Assembly: GCF_041146395.1 (NCBI RefSeq)
Contig: NC_091010.1
Location: 50,674,001-50,738,000, forward strand
Origin: Eulemur rufifrons
Lineage: Eukaryota; Chordata; Mammalia; Primates; Lemuridae
DNA: 64,000 nucleotides
Direction: 5' to 3'
Below the pieces are notes generated by a model that was not told where the DNA came from, made no database searches, and was given only the letters and a program-made list of their open reading frames with translations. Below are positions 37,108 to 47,840 of this stretch, piece after piece (position 1 is the first letter of the stretch; each line of letters begins with the position of its first letter). Position numbers and translations under genes: made by a program.

Positions 37108-37122
37108 TCCTGGAAATCAAGC

Positions 37123-37125
<3 letters not shown>

Positions 37126-37156
<31 letters not shown>
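37126..37156. repeat. (GA)n microsatellite
   Basis: About 15 uninterrupted GA units, a polypurine run, directly upstream of the 36.2-37.1 kb open frame when read on the minus strand. Confidence 0.95.
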
Positions 37157-37158
<2 letters not shown>

Positions 37159-37214
37159 CTCACGCACACTTAGCAAAGAGGACCACTGAAATTATTATAC
37201 ATCTAAGGTTTTCA

Positions 37215-37345
37215 ATATTTTTTCTCTTTTATCCAACAAAGTGTGAGGGATGGTGCGGTGCATGAGCAGACGCTTGTTTAAAGCAGTAGGCACTCCTGCT
37301 TCCTAGGAGCTTGCATTCTAGTAGGGATAGAATCAGTGTTACTGT
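37215..37345 (-). repeat. Possible L2 LINE fragment
   Basis: 'taggagcttgcattctagta', preceded by 'gtaggcactcctgcttcc', resembles the reverse-complement L2 end. Weak. Confidence 0.4.
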
Positions 37346-37970
37346 TGGACACATGTGTGCCTGGTCTGGTCCTCAAGCAATTAAATAATTGTGACGTTGA
37401 CAAAATTAAGTTTCTTAACTGGGCGTGGACCCATTGAATCAACAATAAAGAGAGTGTACTTTAAGAATAAACAAGGAAAAGATCTCAACATTTCATGTCT
37501 TCCTGCATTCTGCCCTCAGGGAATGGTAGTGTGTGACAATGGCATGAAGTTTCAGTAATAGAACACCCCATTCAAATGAGGGGGTTCCCATTATTTGGGG
37601 TTGAGTGGTTGGGTGAACTAGACCTCGTCCACATGAGTGACTTCCAGAAAGTTCAGAGCTGGGAAGACAGCTTTTAAGTGAGGTCATATATGTAAAGTGC
37701 TTGCATGTCTCTGACACGTAGTACATGTACTATCAATATGAATGTATATGACTATTATTGATGAAAAAGAAGGGGAGATTAGAAACTATCTGTCCCTGAA
37801 AACCAAGTCCCTAGGGTGAGGGTTTGGGGGCCAGAGAATCATTTAGGATGAAGGAAAGTGTCCAGTGCTGGAAAGTGAGTTAAACTGGGAGTGCCGCATG
37901 TTTTTGAGTATTTTACTTGCCTCTTTGATGATTTTTCTGGGTCTAACCTAATGAGGGTCATGCTTAAGAC
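37346..37970. other. Intron 1 unique sequence, nothing recognised
   Basis: No gene or repeat recognised. Confidence 0.4.
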
Positions 37971-37974
37971 TTGC

Positions 37975-38092
37975 TGTCCCTACTGTCTCCCACTGTTAGC
38001 CTCCTAAAGGCAAGGACCATGTCTTTCCCAGCAGTCCCTGGCCCATAGGATATAATATGCTCAAAATATATTATTGCAATAATTGAATGATA
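37975..38092 (+). repeat. L2 LINE 3'-end fragment
   Basis: 'taaaggcaaggaccatgtct', 'cagtccctggcccatagg' and 'gcaataattgaatgata' match the L2 3' terminus. Confidence 0.7.
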
Positions 38093-39109
38093 TGTTAAAA
38101 ATGAGTCAATGGCAAGCTGGGGTAGCCCCCAAAATTAATACTATCAAAGTTTAAAGAAATAACAGCAACGTGTCTGTTGCAAGACCCTGCTCTGTTTTCT
38201 CTCCTCTGTAGTGTTGTGTTCAGGTCTGGGAGCCCATGCCAAATGAGAGAATCCTTTGATGAGGGAAACCAGGACAGAGCAGGACACTGGAACCCCACTG
38301 TGAGATAAACTGTAAAAATATAGGTTTATTTAGGCTGGAGGAGAGAAGACCCTGGGTTGAGAGCTCTCAACATTTGCAGGGCTTTTATGTAGAAGAGGGA
38401 TAAGAATTGTGGCCTTAGAGGACGAAAATTAGACTGACGATTAGAAATTGCAGGGAGGCTGAGTTTGTCCCACCATAGGGAGGAATTTTGCTGTTGGATG
38501 AAGTGGTTGGCGAGTCCTAGGATCTGTTTGGGTGAATGTCCAGGGGTTAACCTGTGTGCAGGACTTTGGAATCTACCTTCAGAGTTCTATCTAAAGTAGA
38601 AATTAGAGGACATGAGAACTGGGGTGTCTTTTTTGTGGGGGGAGAAATAAAAGTGGCTGGGATGGCCCATGTAGGCCAATCAGCACTGCTGAGAACCTTG
38701 TCTGTCTTGAAAGAGTGTTGATGCTTTCTTTACATGGACTTTTTATCTTGTAACAACGTAAGGTGAGCAGCAGAGAAGGAAACGTACTCAGGCAGGTAGA
38801 GTAACGTGACCAAAACTCACCTTTCCCTTTCTTAATCATCTCCTGGGTGTCTGTGTTGTCACTGGGGTCCTTTTCATACCAGATCCTCTTTTTCTTCATC
38901 TGAATAAATGACCAGTGGGTAGAACAGTCCTGCTTCGAACCCTCTGGGACTCTCCTCAGGAGCTCGGATGGCCCTCTCAGCAGCGGATTCTGCCTTGTCA
39001 GCCGGACCTTCTTCCCTCTCCTGCAGAGTCCTTGCTGAGGGCTCTCGCCTGTAGTGTCCCATTTCTTCCCCTTTCCCTTCGTGGAGGGTTCCAGAAAGCC
39101 TTCTGTTGA
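38093..39109. other. Intron 1 unique sequence, nothing recognised
   Basis: No gene or repeat recognised. Minus-strand frames of about 60-100 codons show no family resemblance. Confidence 0.45.
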
Positions 39110-39290
39110 CCTTCTTTTAATTGCTAATAATTATTCAATTTTATATAGCCCAGAGTGATAAATATTCATGACAAGCACAGTGCATCAAGATCCAACACTT
39201 TAAGCTATTGTGTTTTTTAATTAAACTGAAACATGGAATTAAATGCAATAAAAGGAAGAAAGAGAGCATATATTGCATCTATTTCAGTCC
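39110..39290. promoter_or_regulatory. Candidate conserved non-coding block, AT-rich
   Basis: Unique sequence with closely packed TTTAATTGCTAATAATTATT, GATAAATATTCATGA and TTTTTTAATTAAACTG motifs (homeodomain, forkhead or POU type cores). No repeat family recognised. Regulatory role inferred only. Confidence 0.3.
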
Positions 39291-39404
39291 CGCTGTGGGA
39301 CTGCGTGGGAGGGTGGGTGGCAGATAGGAAACGTTGACCTGGGCGTTGAGATGTTCAGTCTTCAAGTGTATAAAGAAGACACCTAAAACATCTGGACCTG
39401 GCTG

Positions 39405-39560
39405 ATTCATTCATTTGGACATTTATTCATTCATTCACTCAGCACACGTTTCCTGAGTGCTACCATGAGTGCTGGGAGTGCCTCTCAGAGGGACACAGAT
39501 AGACTAGAACAGGGACCTCCAGGAGCTCACGGTCTGGTCAAAGATGAGACTGTTGAATGG
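39405..39560 (-). repeat. L2 LINE 3'-end fragment
   Basis: 'ttcattcattcactcagcac', 'gtttcctgagtgctaccat', 'ctccaggagctcacggtctg' match the reverse-complement L2 terminus. Confidence 0.75.
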
Positions 39561-39799
39561 ATCAGCCATGCCAGAGTTGCATGGTCAGTCCAGGTACAGG
39601 TAGAGAAGGCAGTGTTCGCAGGGGGCAGAGTAACTGCCCGGGGTGGTAGATGTGGCGTCACAGAGGTGGTGATTCCCATCAGGACTTGCTAGTTTGCTGG
39701 TCCTGCCTGCAACGCATCTTTTCTCAGCCTAGTGAATGTCATCTCTAGGGGTGCCCCATAAGTGGGCGAACCACTGACCTTCTGCTGAAGACGCTATCT

Positions 39800-40010
39800 A
39801 GATTGTGGACTCTGGGTCCCAGTCTCGGCTCTGCCACTTGCCAGCTGCATGACCTTAGGTGAGTCATTTAACCTCCCTGTGCCTCAGTTTCCTTATCTGT
39901 GAAATGGGGATAATCGTAGAAAGTAGCGCACAGGATTGTTGTAAGAGTTAAACAATGCCTGGCACCGAGAAAGTGCTGAAATGTAGACATGCCAGTTGTT
40001 ATTTAAGCTG
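39800..40010 (+). repeat. MIR SINE, well preserved
   Basis: 'ctctgccacttgccagctgc', 'atgaccttaggtgagtcatt', 'ctgtgcctcagtttccttat', 'ctgtgaaatggggataatc' and 'caatgcctggcaccgag' give an almost complete MIR. Confidence 0.92.
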
Positions 40011-41025
40011 AGGCCTTGGTCCAAGACTTTCTGGGCTTCTTTACTCCTGGGGACCTCCAGGTTCTCTGGAGGGCTCTCGTGGGGTTTTGCTCCATTGGAG
40101 GCAGGCAAACTGCAGGTGAGCCCTTGCTGAGAGCTCTGAACGGCTCCAGAGAGTCTCTCTCAAGAACCAGGAAGAGGCAGGCAAAAGCAGAGAGCCTTAA
40201 CAGATACCTTCCAGAAGGCCAGCCTCGGGACAGAGGAGGCCAGACTGTCCGTGGTGAACCGAGATAGGAGAGGCAGGGGCAGGGGAAGAGAGCAAACTCA
40301 CCCAGTCCCCATCCCCGGAAAGCCACGCCTTGGGTCCCTTCTCTCAGGGAAGGAGACGTGCTTGCACGTGTGCGTGGGCACAGCACATGCTGCGCTCTGT
40401 GGGTCGTTTCCCACCTTCAAATGGGAAATATGAGTTATTTATTTGCAGCGCATGCGTGGGGAGATGCTCGTGAACCAGCACAGGGATTTTCTGCAAGTAA
40501 ACAAATCCACTTTCTAGAGAGGCGGTTGCTTTTTACAGCCGAGAGATGAGGAGAGCTCACTACCACCACGGGGTTCCTGGCGCCCTCGAGTCCTTTCCCT
40601 GGAGCCAGGAGGCGACTCTGTCATCCTCCCCCGCTCCTGACTGCAGTGTGGGGGCTGCTGAGAGCGCCGAGATCCCAGTCCTCCCACTGAACACCGCCGA
40701 GCTTGTCTTTCTGCGTCAGTTCGTACTGTAGCTCTTTCAAGTCAGAGATGGACGGGGTTGTCAGGGACTGTGAACCTCAGGAAAAGGCTCCGTGGTGGCC
40801 CCGCTTGGTGGGAGGAAGAGTTAAGGTTGATTTTGCTTCAAGGCCTTGGTTTAAAGTCCAGCTGTGTGTGGCTTTTAAGGAGTCACCAGCTCCTCTCATG
40901 TCCCGAGGGGATTGATCAGCATCAAAGGTCTCTACCTTCCTGTGACCAGCTAAGCCCCATGATGGGCCCAAGGTACTGCCCTTCCCTTGTCTCCTGTTTG
41001 TTCCCTGGGCTGGCTTAGCCCATCT
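40011..41025. other. Intron 1 unique sequence, moderately GC-rich, no gene seen
   Basis: Overlapping open frames on both strands (up to 127 codons) have no family resemblance. No repeat recognised. Confidence 0.45.
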
Positions 41026-41029
41026 GCAC

Positions 41030-41260
41030 TGGCCTCTCTGTTCCCCAGCACACCAGCAACACTCCTGCCTCAGGGCCTTTGCACAGACTACTCCCTATCT
41101 CTGGACTGCTCTGTCCCCAGATAGTTGCATGGTTCATTCTCTCACCTCCTTCTGTTTTTACTTAAATTGACCTTCTCAGTCAGGCCTGCCCTGGCTACTC
41201 ATTCTAAAATGCTATAATTCAGATCTTCCCTGGTTGGCTTTCAGCTAGTGTTCTGGGGAC
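41030..41260 (+). repeat. L2-like LINE fragment
   Basis: 'cctgcctcagggcctttgca', 'ttctctcacctccttctgtt' and 'gaccttctcagtcaggcctg' follow an L2-type 3' pattern. A sister copy lies at 46930. The exact family name is uncertain. Confidence 0.6.
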
Positions 41261-42240
41261 TCTGCCTACCCAGGACACATACGCATGTGCTTTGGCCCAG
41301 GTCCTCCCAGAGCTCAGAGGAAGGCCCTAAATGTCCTAGGAGGAGGGACACATACCCTTATTCTGCCACACCCCGCTGCACCTTCACTGTGGACCTTTCA
41401 GGTAAAAGTCACATTGAATCTGGATCATGAAGAGTCCAGGAAGCCAAAGAAGACTTGGAAAGAGAAAGTCTTTTTAATTTGAGGAACAGTACCCACCTAG
41501 GAAGTGCGGGTATGAGCCTGTGTTTGCCCCTTGGTCTTAGGCACAGGATATACCTCTCAGGCCAGAATGCCCGAGACTGTGGGTGCTTTGCATTCAGAGA
41601 GAGGCAGACGCTTGGAAATGAATCCCGCCTGCCCGCTTACTGCTGGTCCTCACAGTTGTTCTTTCTGAGGAAGATGGAAAGGAAAGGGCCAGCCAAGACC
41701 CATCGGGTGAGTCAGTGCAGCTTCCAGGATGATTTTTGCCCCCAGCGTGAAGCCTCGTGTAAGGGAGGCGTGAACAGGAGAGAGGTATTTTTACCCTCTT
41801 GCCTGGATGCTGTCGTGATGGCTCGTTGTATAGATGCTGCGGGTGATTTTTAGTGCCAGCTGGTATTTGTCACCTGCTTTTTGTCCCAGCCAAACAGCAG
41901 CTTGGAGAGGGGAAGATAGATGGTAATTCTTGGGTAGGTTGGCCTTAGGATTCGGAAGTGACAGGCTCAGTGACACCAGTGGCTGGCAAGGCCTGGAATG
42001 GATCCCTCCACAGCCATGAAAAGTCTTGTCCAGCCAATCAAACGATTTTCTGACTGCGTCAGCACATGTCTGGAGCCCCTTCCGCGTGCTGGGCTCAGGG
42101 CTCCGTAAGAGTGAGGGGCTCTTGTTGGGTTATAACAGTCTGAAGGAGAGCCTTAGAAAGCCTTCGACATTCTCTGAGGGCGTTTTTAGAAGGTTCTATC
42201 AACTCTACCAGGGGAATTCACAGGACACAGGGTCTCGAAG
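41261..42240. other. Intron 1 unique sequence, nothing recognised
   Basis: A plus-strand frame of 132 codons (41455-41853) shows no family resemblance. No repeat recognised. Confidence 0.45.
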
Positions 42241-42244
42241 TTTC

Positions 42245-42480
42245 CAGGAGTTGAGACGATGATTCTGCGGAGGTTCAGGGCCAGTGCTGGCACCGGGCAC
42301 TCCTGGTCCCGACACTCTCTGGGGATGTGGCCCTGGACAGGTGAAGGGCTGTGAGCCTCAGCTTCCTCAGTTTTAACCCAGGAATCATGGTGCCCCTGCC
42401 CAGGGTGGCTGTGAGGATTAAAGGAGGTGACCTTCATAAAGTGTGCATGGTGAGTGTCAGTGAGTGGAGCCATTACCGTC
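42245..42480 (+). repeat. MIR SINE
   Basis: 'gtgagcctcagcttcctcag', 'caggaatcatggtgcccctg', 'ggtggctgtgaggattaaag' and 'cataaagtgtgcatgg' follow MIR. Confidence 0.75.
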
Positions 42481-42574
42481 CTCTAAGCACAAGATCCCTG
42501 GCTTCAGTTCTTGTTCCCGTCTTTAGTTGGCGACATGGTTGCCTTCTCTGCAATAGTGGCACATGGAATAAGCG

Positions 42575-42690
42575 AAGCCCATTCATTCATTCAATTCATT
42601 CCTCCATTTGTTCAACATTTATTGAGCGCCCACTGAGTGCCAGGCACAGGAGCCGCCACTGGGATGCGGAAGTGGGTGGGGTCGAGTCCC
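42575..42690 (-). repeat. L2 LINE 3'-end fragment
   Basis: 'ttcattcattcaattcattc', 'aacatttattgagcgcccac', 'tgagtgccaggcacagg' match the reverse-complement L2 end. Confidence 0.8.
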
Positions 42691-42744
42691 GCCCTTGCAC
42701 GCGGGTGTGGCTGCAGGGTGGTGCGGCCGTGCCCCACTGGACTT

Positions 42745-42960
42745 GGGGTCTGGTCAGCTCTGCTCCGCCACTGACTGCTTGTGGGACCTCTGGACACTTT
42801 TTTACCTGCTTCTGTTCCTCAAGTGTCTCATCTGAAAATTGAGGATGATGATAATACCCATCTTCTGAGGTAGTTGGGGGGATTAAATGAGCTATTGCCT
42901 GTAAGGAACACAGTGCCAGGCATTTGTTTAGAAAGTTCTCAGTGAACCTTAATGTTGATG
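42745..42960 (+). repeat. MIR SINE
   Basis: 'ctgctccgccactgactgct', 'gtctcatctgaaaattgagg', 'gggattaaatgagctattgc' and 'cacagtgccaggcatttg' follow MIR. Confidence 0.88.
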
Positions 42961-43515
42961 AATAGTTGGAGTGATGGATACATAACTACACAGCGGGCAT
43001 GCAATGCAAGGAGCCCTAAAAGAGGACCGACCCATGCATGGTGGGAGCACAGGGGAGGCACAGATGGTGTCTGCAGGGCAGAGGGAGGATGCTGCCCTCA
43101 GTGTCCAAGGATGAGCTCACTGGTCACTCTGGGGTGCTTCTCACAGCCGGGCTGCTACTCCCTGGCCCCACGGGAATCCTGTGTGTTCGGAGGCTTCTAG
43201 GGCCATCTACCCCTGCTCTTCTGGAGTGAGATCATGGGGCCATGAACCTGGGATTGGCTCTCCCTGCCCAGCCAGGAGGGAGAGGCGGCAGCTGCAAGGG
43301 TCACCTGCACAGAGCACCCTGGCATAGCCTGACCCACGTCACATTTCTCCCCTCTCTGAGCCACAGCTCCTAACCCCATCAGCCCTGCAGTGCCTCCTCT
43401 AGCTTGCTGAATTTCCTTAGTATGCTGGCTCAAGCCGTGGCCCACCTTCCCCACTTCTAAGCCCTTTAAAAAAACTTATAAGTGCCTGGAAACAAGGCCA
43501 CAACTCTATATGGTA
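42961..43515. other. Intron 1 unique sequence, nothing recognised
   Basis: No gene or repeat recognised. Confidence 0.4.
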
Positions 43516-43519
43516 TTTT

Positions 43520-43533
43520 CCAACAGAGGGCAC
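43520..43533 (+). promoter_or_regulatory. CTCF-like motif
   Basis: CCAACAGAGGGCAC fits the CTCF core CCASYAGRKGGCRS with one mismatch. Occupancy cannot be judged from sequence. Confidence 0.3.
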
Positions 43534-45235
43534 GATTGGCTTTTTGGGAAGGGAGGACTTTCTTTGTGGTACAGGACTGTCATGTGCATTGCAGGACTTA
43601 GCATCCCTGGTTCCACCCTTTAAATGTCACTGGTTCCCTCTCCCCTGCCTCCCAAATGTTCTCTAGGGAGCGGAACAGCCCCCAGGGAGCCCACTAGAGC
43701 TGAGGTGAGTAGATTTTTATTTCTCCTCTCCTGGGTTTCTTTGCTGACTTCCCTTCTTCTTTGGGACTGGCTATCCCCCTCTAGCCTGACCCTCTGTCTG
43801 CTCCTTGCTGGCAGTGAGGTCCTGCAGCCCTGTGGGGAGGGAGGGCACGAGGGGAGGAACAGCACAGTGGGGAAGGGAATGACATGGAAAGTAGGTGAGA
43901 GCAGGCCAGTGGTGGTGCAGGCGTCTCTTGCGGGACATCTGCTCTGATTTCTCTTGCAGACCCCACTGTTGGTATCTCTGTAGTGGGGGAAGGTTAAGCT
44001 GGAGGTCAGGGCCGGGTCTCTAGAAGTGAGGCTCTGAGCAGGGCTATGGCTTTCCCAGAGGCAAACAGGGGCTCTATAGAAGTGCTGTTGGGTGTCTCAG
44101 TTTGGGGAGGGTGGGATTTGAAGGGGGAGCAGGATGACAGGAGCAGTGGTGACCAGCTCAGAGCTGGGGGCAGGAGCACAGGGAATGGGGCCAGAGAACC
44201 GCCAACTGCTGCAGACTCAGACTGCAGCGTCTTCAGCCTCCTGACTCACCCCTGCACCAGCCTCCTAGATAAATAAAGTGACAAATAACTGATCGTCGTG
44301 AGCTCTGGAACGCCCACAGTTGGTAAATCACACAGATGAAAAGCCAGTGTTCCCCACGCTGCCATCTTTATCCTGGTGTAACAGGCTGGAAGGTTCAGGG
44401 ACCCTGGGGGAGAGCCAGGTGAATTCAGAAGGCCACACTGCTCTTCCTTGTCCCCCTGCTCCCTCTCCTTATCTTTTCCTACCTATCCAGTTCCTGCTCC
44501 TCCCTCCATCCTCCTTGTCTTTACAACCTTTCACTGCACATGGTGGAAAAGACTCAGGCTCCTGGGTGGAGCCCCACGTAGTCAGTGGTCCCTCCCCTTC
44601 TCAGGCTGTCTGTCTGTCCATACATCCATGCACCTACCTGTGCATCCGTCCATGCATCCCAGCCCTGCCTCACTTTCTCCCTTCACCACGGTGGTCTCTT
44701 CTTCCCAGCTGGACAGTAAGCACCTTATAGCAGAGCCCATGACTCAGACTTTCCAAAAATTGTCCAGCCGATCTGGCCTGGGGAATGGGGTACTGCCCAA
44801 TGTACTTGGGAGCTCTCTGGGCCCGTTACTTCTTCCTGCTGCCTCCAGGCAGGGGCCGCTGGGTGAATGGAAAAGCCCTTTCCTGGTTCCAAATACTCAC
44901 CAGTGGCTGAGCTTCCTTTAATGATAAGCATGTGCATTTTCTATATGAGACAAGCCCACATTCAAATGCCTGGGGGAGGTCACTGCAAAGGTAAATGCAC
45001 GCTAAGGTGTAAGTGATGTATGTGAAGTTCTCCCCCCGTGTGGCTGTGCCCTGGGGGTGGGGGCAGGAGAGAGTCTGGAGTGTGGGTTTGCAGGTGCCAT
45101 GCAGGATAGGGCAGCAGGGAGAAGCCCTTCAGGTTTCACACCAAAAGGCAATAGTTTGAGCATGAGGTCTCTGTCGCACTGGTATCTCTGGATCCACTCC
45201 CTGTCTTGAGAGGGTGGTGGGGAGCCCAGGGCTGG
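43534..45235. other. Intron 1 unique GC-richer sequence, nothing firm
   Basis: Includes a short imperfect CATC/CCAT repeat at about 44610-44665 (tccatacatccatgcac, tgcatccgtccatgcatcc). Open frames of up to 157 codons overlap in several frames and are not convincing. Confidence 0.45.
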
Positions 45236-45239
45236 AGGG

Positions 45240-45475
45240 CACAGGCTCTGGAGTCTGACTCCAGTGGTTCCAACCCCAGTTCCTACTTCCTAGCTGTGTA
45301 CCCTGAGACAAGTTTGAAGCCTCAGCTTCCTCATCCGTAAAATGCGGATGATACTAATACTGATGTCATAGGGTTGTTGTGAGGATTTGCTAAAATAAGG
45401 CATGTGCTTGGCTTTTGCACAATGCCTGGCACATAACAGCTCAGAAATGTTAGTTATCATTGTCATCCTCATCTG
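45240..45475 (+). repeat. MIR SINE, well preserved
   Basis: 'aggctctggagtctgactcc', 'ttcctagctgtgtaccctga', 'ctcagcttcctcatccgtaa', 'agggttgttgtgaggatttg', 'caatgcctggcacataacag' give nearly full MIR. Confidence 0.92.
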
Positions 45476-45829
45476 TGGCTTTGGGAGAGGGATTTGGAGC
45501 AAAAGGAAGAGGGATTTTCATAGCTGGACCATAAATCATAGAATTGCCATATTTGGCAAATAAAAATACCGATATATTTTATGTGTCATTTATCTGACAT
45601 TCACATTTAACTGGGTGCCCTGTATTTTGTCAGTCTCTCAGAAGCTGGGTCTGGATCACCTCCTCCATGCTGGTCCCTACTGGGACAATTGGGGAAGTCG
45701 GTCAGGGAGGTGTCCAAGGGAGCAAGGAGGGGGCAGACCTGTAGCCTGGCTGACCAACCGCCCAGCGCCTGGGGCTGGAAACTCTGGAAGGAGGGAGGGT
45801 TGGGCTGAGGGGAGCCGCTGCATCAGGGG

Positions 45830-45830
<1 letters not shown>
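45476..45830. other. Intron 1 unique sequence, nothing recognised
   Basis: No gene or repeat recognised. Confidence 0.4.

Positions 45831-45861
<31 letters not shown>
45831..45861. repeat. (TG)n microsatellite
   Basis: About 15 TG units. Confidence 0.95.
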
Positions 45862-45862
<1 letters not shown>

Positions 45863-46519
45863 TGTAACCCAGCCGTGGCACTGAAGCTTCGAGCCTGGAG
45901 GATGCAGAGGGCGTTGTGAATCAGAGCACGTTGACTACAGCGCCTGCCAGCCGGCCATGGGCAGACAGAGTAGCAGCGTGTGTGGATATACGCCATGCCA
46001 CAGTTCTTAGTGGCAGGAGCACAGCGGTGGGGACCACTTGTGTTTTCTTCTTGAAAGAAACAGCCTGCGGAGCTTTCCCAGCCCAATGGGTGTGCGGTTT
46101 GGCCTCAATTCCAGTTTTCTCCTGTTCCTGCTCTTTTTTGTCTCCTCTCTTTCCTCTTTGCTGACTCCTCTCCCATTTCCTTCTTTTCTCTCTTTTCTCT
46201 CCCTCCCTGTCAAACTCCCTGCACGCCAGCCTTCACGGGAGCGCTGGCGTGGGTGGGTTACTGACGCATCTTTGGTTACCTGCTGTTCCAGGCCCACAGG
46301 CTTCTGCCCCCTCCATGTGCTGACGCCTGGGAGCCTCCCCAACGTGGCCAGTCCCTGGCAGCAGGGTCCGAGTCCCCAGCGACAAGGAAGTACCCAGGGC
46401 AGGTTCTCTGTGACCTATGGGAGATGAGCCTCGTCCCCTCCAGATGGGCACACGTGCCAGGGAAGTGAGCATGTGTCACTCAGAGGCGTGTCTCACCCAG
46501 TGAACCCTCTGCTGCTCCA
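45862..46519. other. Intron 1 unique sequence, nothing recognised
   Basis: A pyrimidine-rich patch lies at about 46115-46215. No gene recognised. Confidence 0.4.
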
Positions 46520-46925
46520 CCTGCTTAGGGGGCTCAAACTTTGGCCCTGTCTTCTTGCCTTGGCACACAAGGCCCTGCAGGGCTTGCCCTCTTTGTCCGT
46601 TCTTGCCTCACCTTCCATCACTCCTCTCCTCCCACCTGGAGCTCCAGGTAAATGGAACTGCTTGTAGGGCTAGGGAAGCTCTGTGCCCCTCACACCTCCA
46701 GGCCTTTGCATATTCTGTGTTTCTTCTGATTCATCCTTCAAGATTCAGCTCAGATACCTCTTCTTCCAGGAAGCCCTCCTGATAACCCTTGGCCGACTTG
46801 GCCATCAAGCCTCATCTTTATGGTGGCTTACTTTGTCACATTGTCATCCTTGCCCCCTTCCACATTGTATGGACTTGTGGTTGGTTGCATATCTGTCTCT
46901 CCATGCAGACTGGAATTTCCTTGAA
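46520..46925 (+). repeat. L2 LINE 3'-region fragment
   Basis: 'acacaaggccctgcagggct', 'catccttcaagattcagctc', 'cttccaggaagccctcctga' and 'tctctccatgcagactggaa' follow the L2 3' order. Confidence 0.8.
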
Positions 46926-46929
46926 TTAT

Positions 46930-47140
46930 ATCTTTTAATCATTCCTGCCTCAGGGCCTTTGCACATGCTGCTGGCTCTTCATGGAACACCCTCGTGCTTC
47001 CACTGTTCACAAGATCTCGTCTTAAATGACGCCTCCTCACAGAAGCCTGCTCTGAAACCCCCCACCCTTGGATAATGATGTTTTTTATTACAGCATGCTG
47101 TTTTATCTCTCAATGGTTTATCGCAATTTGAAATTTATTT
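46930..47140 (+). repeat. L2-like LINE fragment
   Basis: 'cctgcctcagggcctttgca', 'catgctgctggctcttcatg', 'cttaaatgacgcctcctcac' parallels the copy at 41030 and directly follows another L2 segment, which suggests a tandem or nested arrangement. Confidence 0.6.
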
Positions 47141-47735
47141 CTCTGCCAGATCGAGATTCTCTGGATGTGGTTAAAGGGGAAAGAGGAATGTGTGGTCTGC
47201 TTTCTCTGTGAATGGTATCATCCCATCTCGCCTGTGGCTACATTGGTTAATTTTGGAGGAGATACCTCTACTGTGTGGCATCATCAATCTCTCTTTTTGC
47301 AAGTTTTAGTTTTAATGTATGTTTGTGTTTTGGATTCTTCGATTTGGTTGCTGTCCAGACAACAGAAGGGTTCATTTTCTGAAACTATGTGGGGCATTTG
47401 AGGGAGAGCCAGTGCAGTGCCTGGGTCAGCTCTGGGTCTGGCTCACCGACGAATGAGAGTTTCCTTTGTCCCTTGACCACAGCTGGGAGATTCCCTGACA
47501 CTTATATCTGGCCTGAGTGGAAGTACCCGCAAGGCGTATTCTTGGGGATGAAGCACTTTTCTGGACCATGGCAGTCCTCAGGGCAGGACAGTGGGGTGGA
47601 CTTGCGGGTTCAGTCCTCCCTGGCCTGCTTTCTGCCGCTTTGCCACCTTCAGGACACTGACTCAGAAGTCCCCATCCCTGCAGTCCCCACTAAGAGGTGG
47701 AAAGTGTCAGTTTGGGAAGAACCTGGAGAGGTTAT
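47141..47735. other. Intron 1 unique sequence, nothing recognised
   Basis: A plus-strand frame of 124 codons (47389-47763) has no family resemblance. Confidence 0.4.
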
Positions 47736-47739
47736 CTGC

Positions 47740-47840
47740 TCAGAGCCCACGCTTTTTAGATGAGGAAACTGAGGCTCACAGAGAAAAAAGGCTTTTCCCA
47801 AAGTCACAGGGTTGAGGCAGGACTGCAGCCCACGTTTCCT
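47740..47840 (-). repeat. MIR SINE fragment, antisense
   Basis: 'tagatgaggaaactgaggct', 'cacagagaaaaaaggctttt', 'aaagtcacagggttgaggca' match reverse-complement MIR. Confidence 0.8.

Noticed and set aside
37126..37156. CRISPR-like or other array
   Set aside because: A simple dinucleotide repeat without spacers. No CRISPR arrays exist in this nuclear mammalian sequence.
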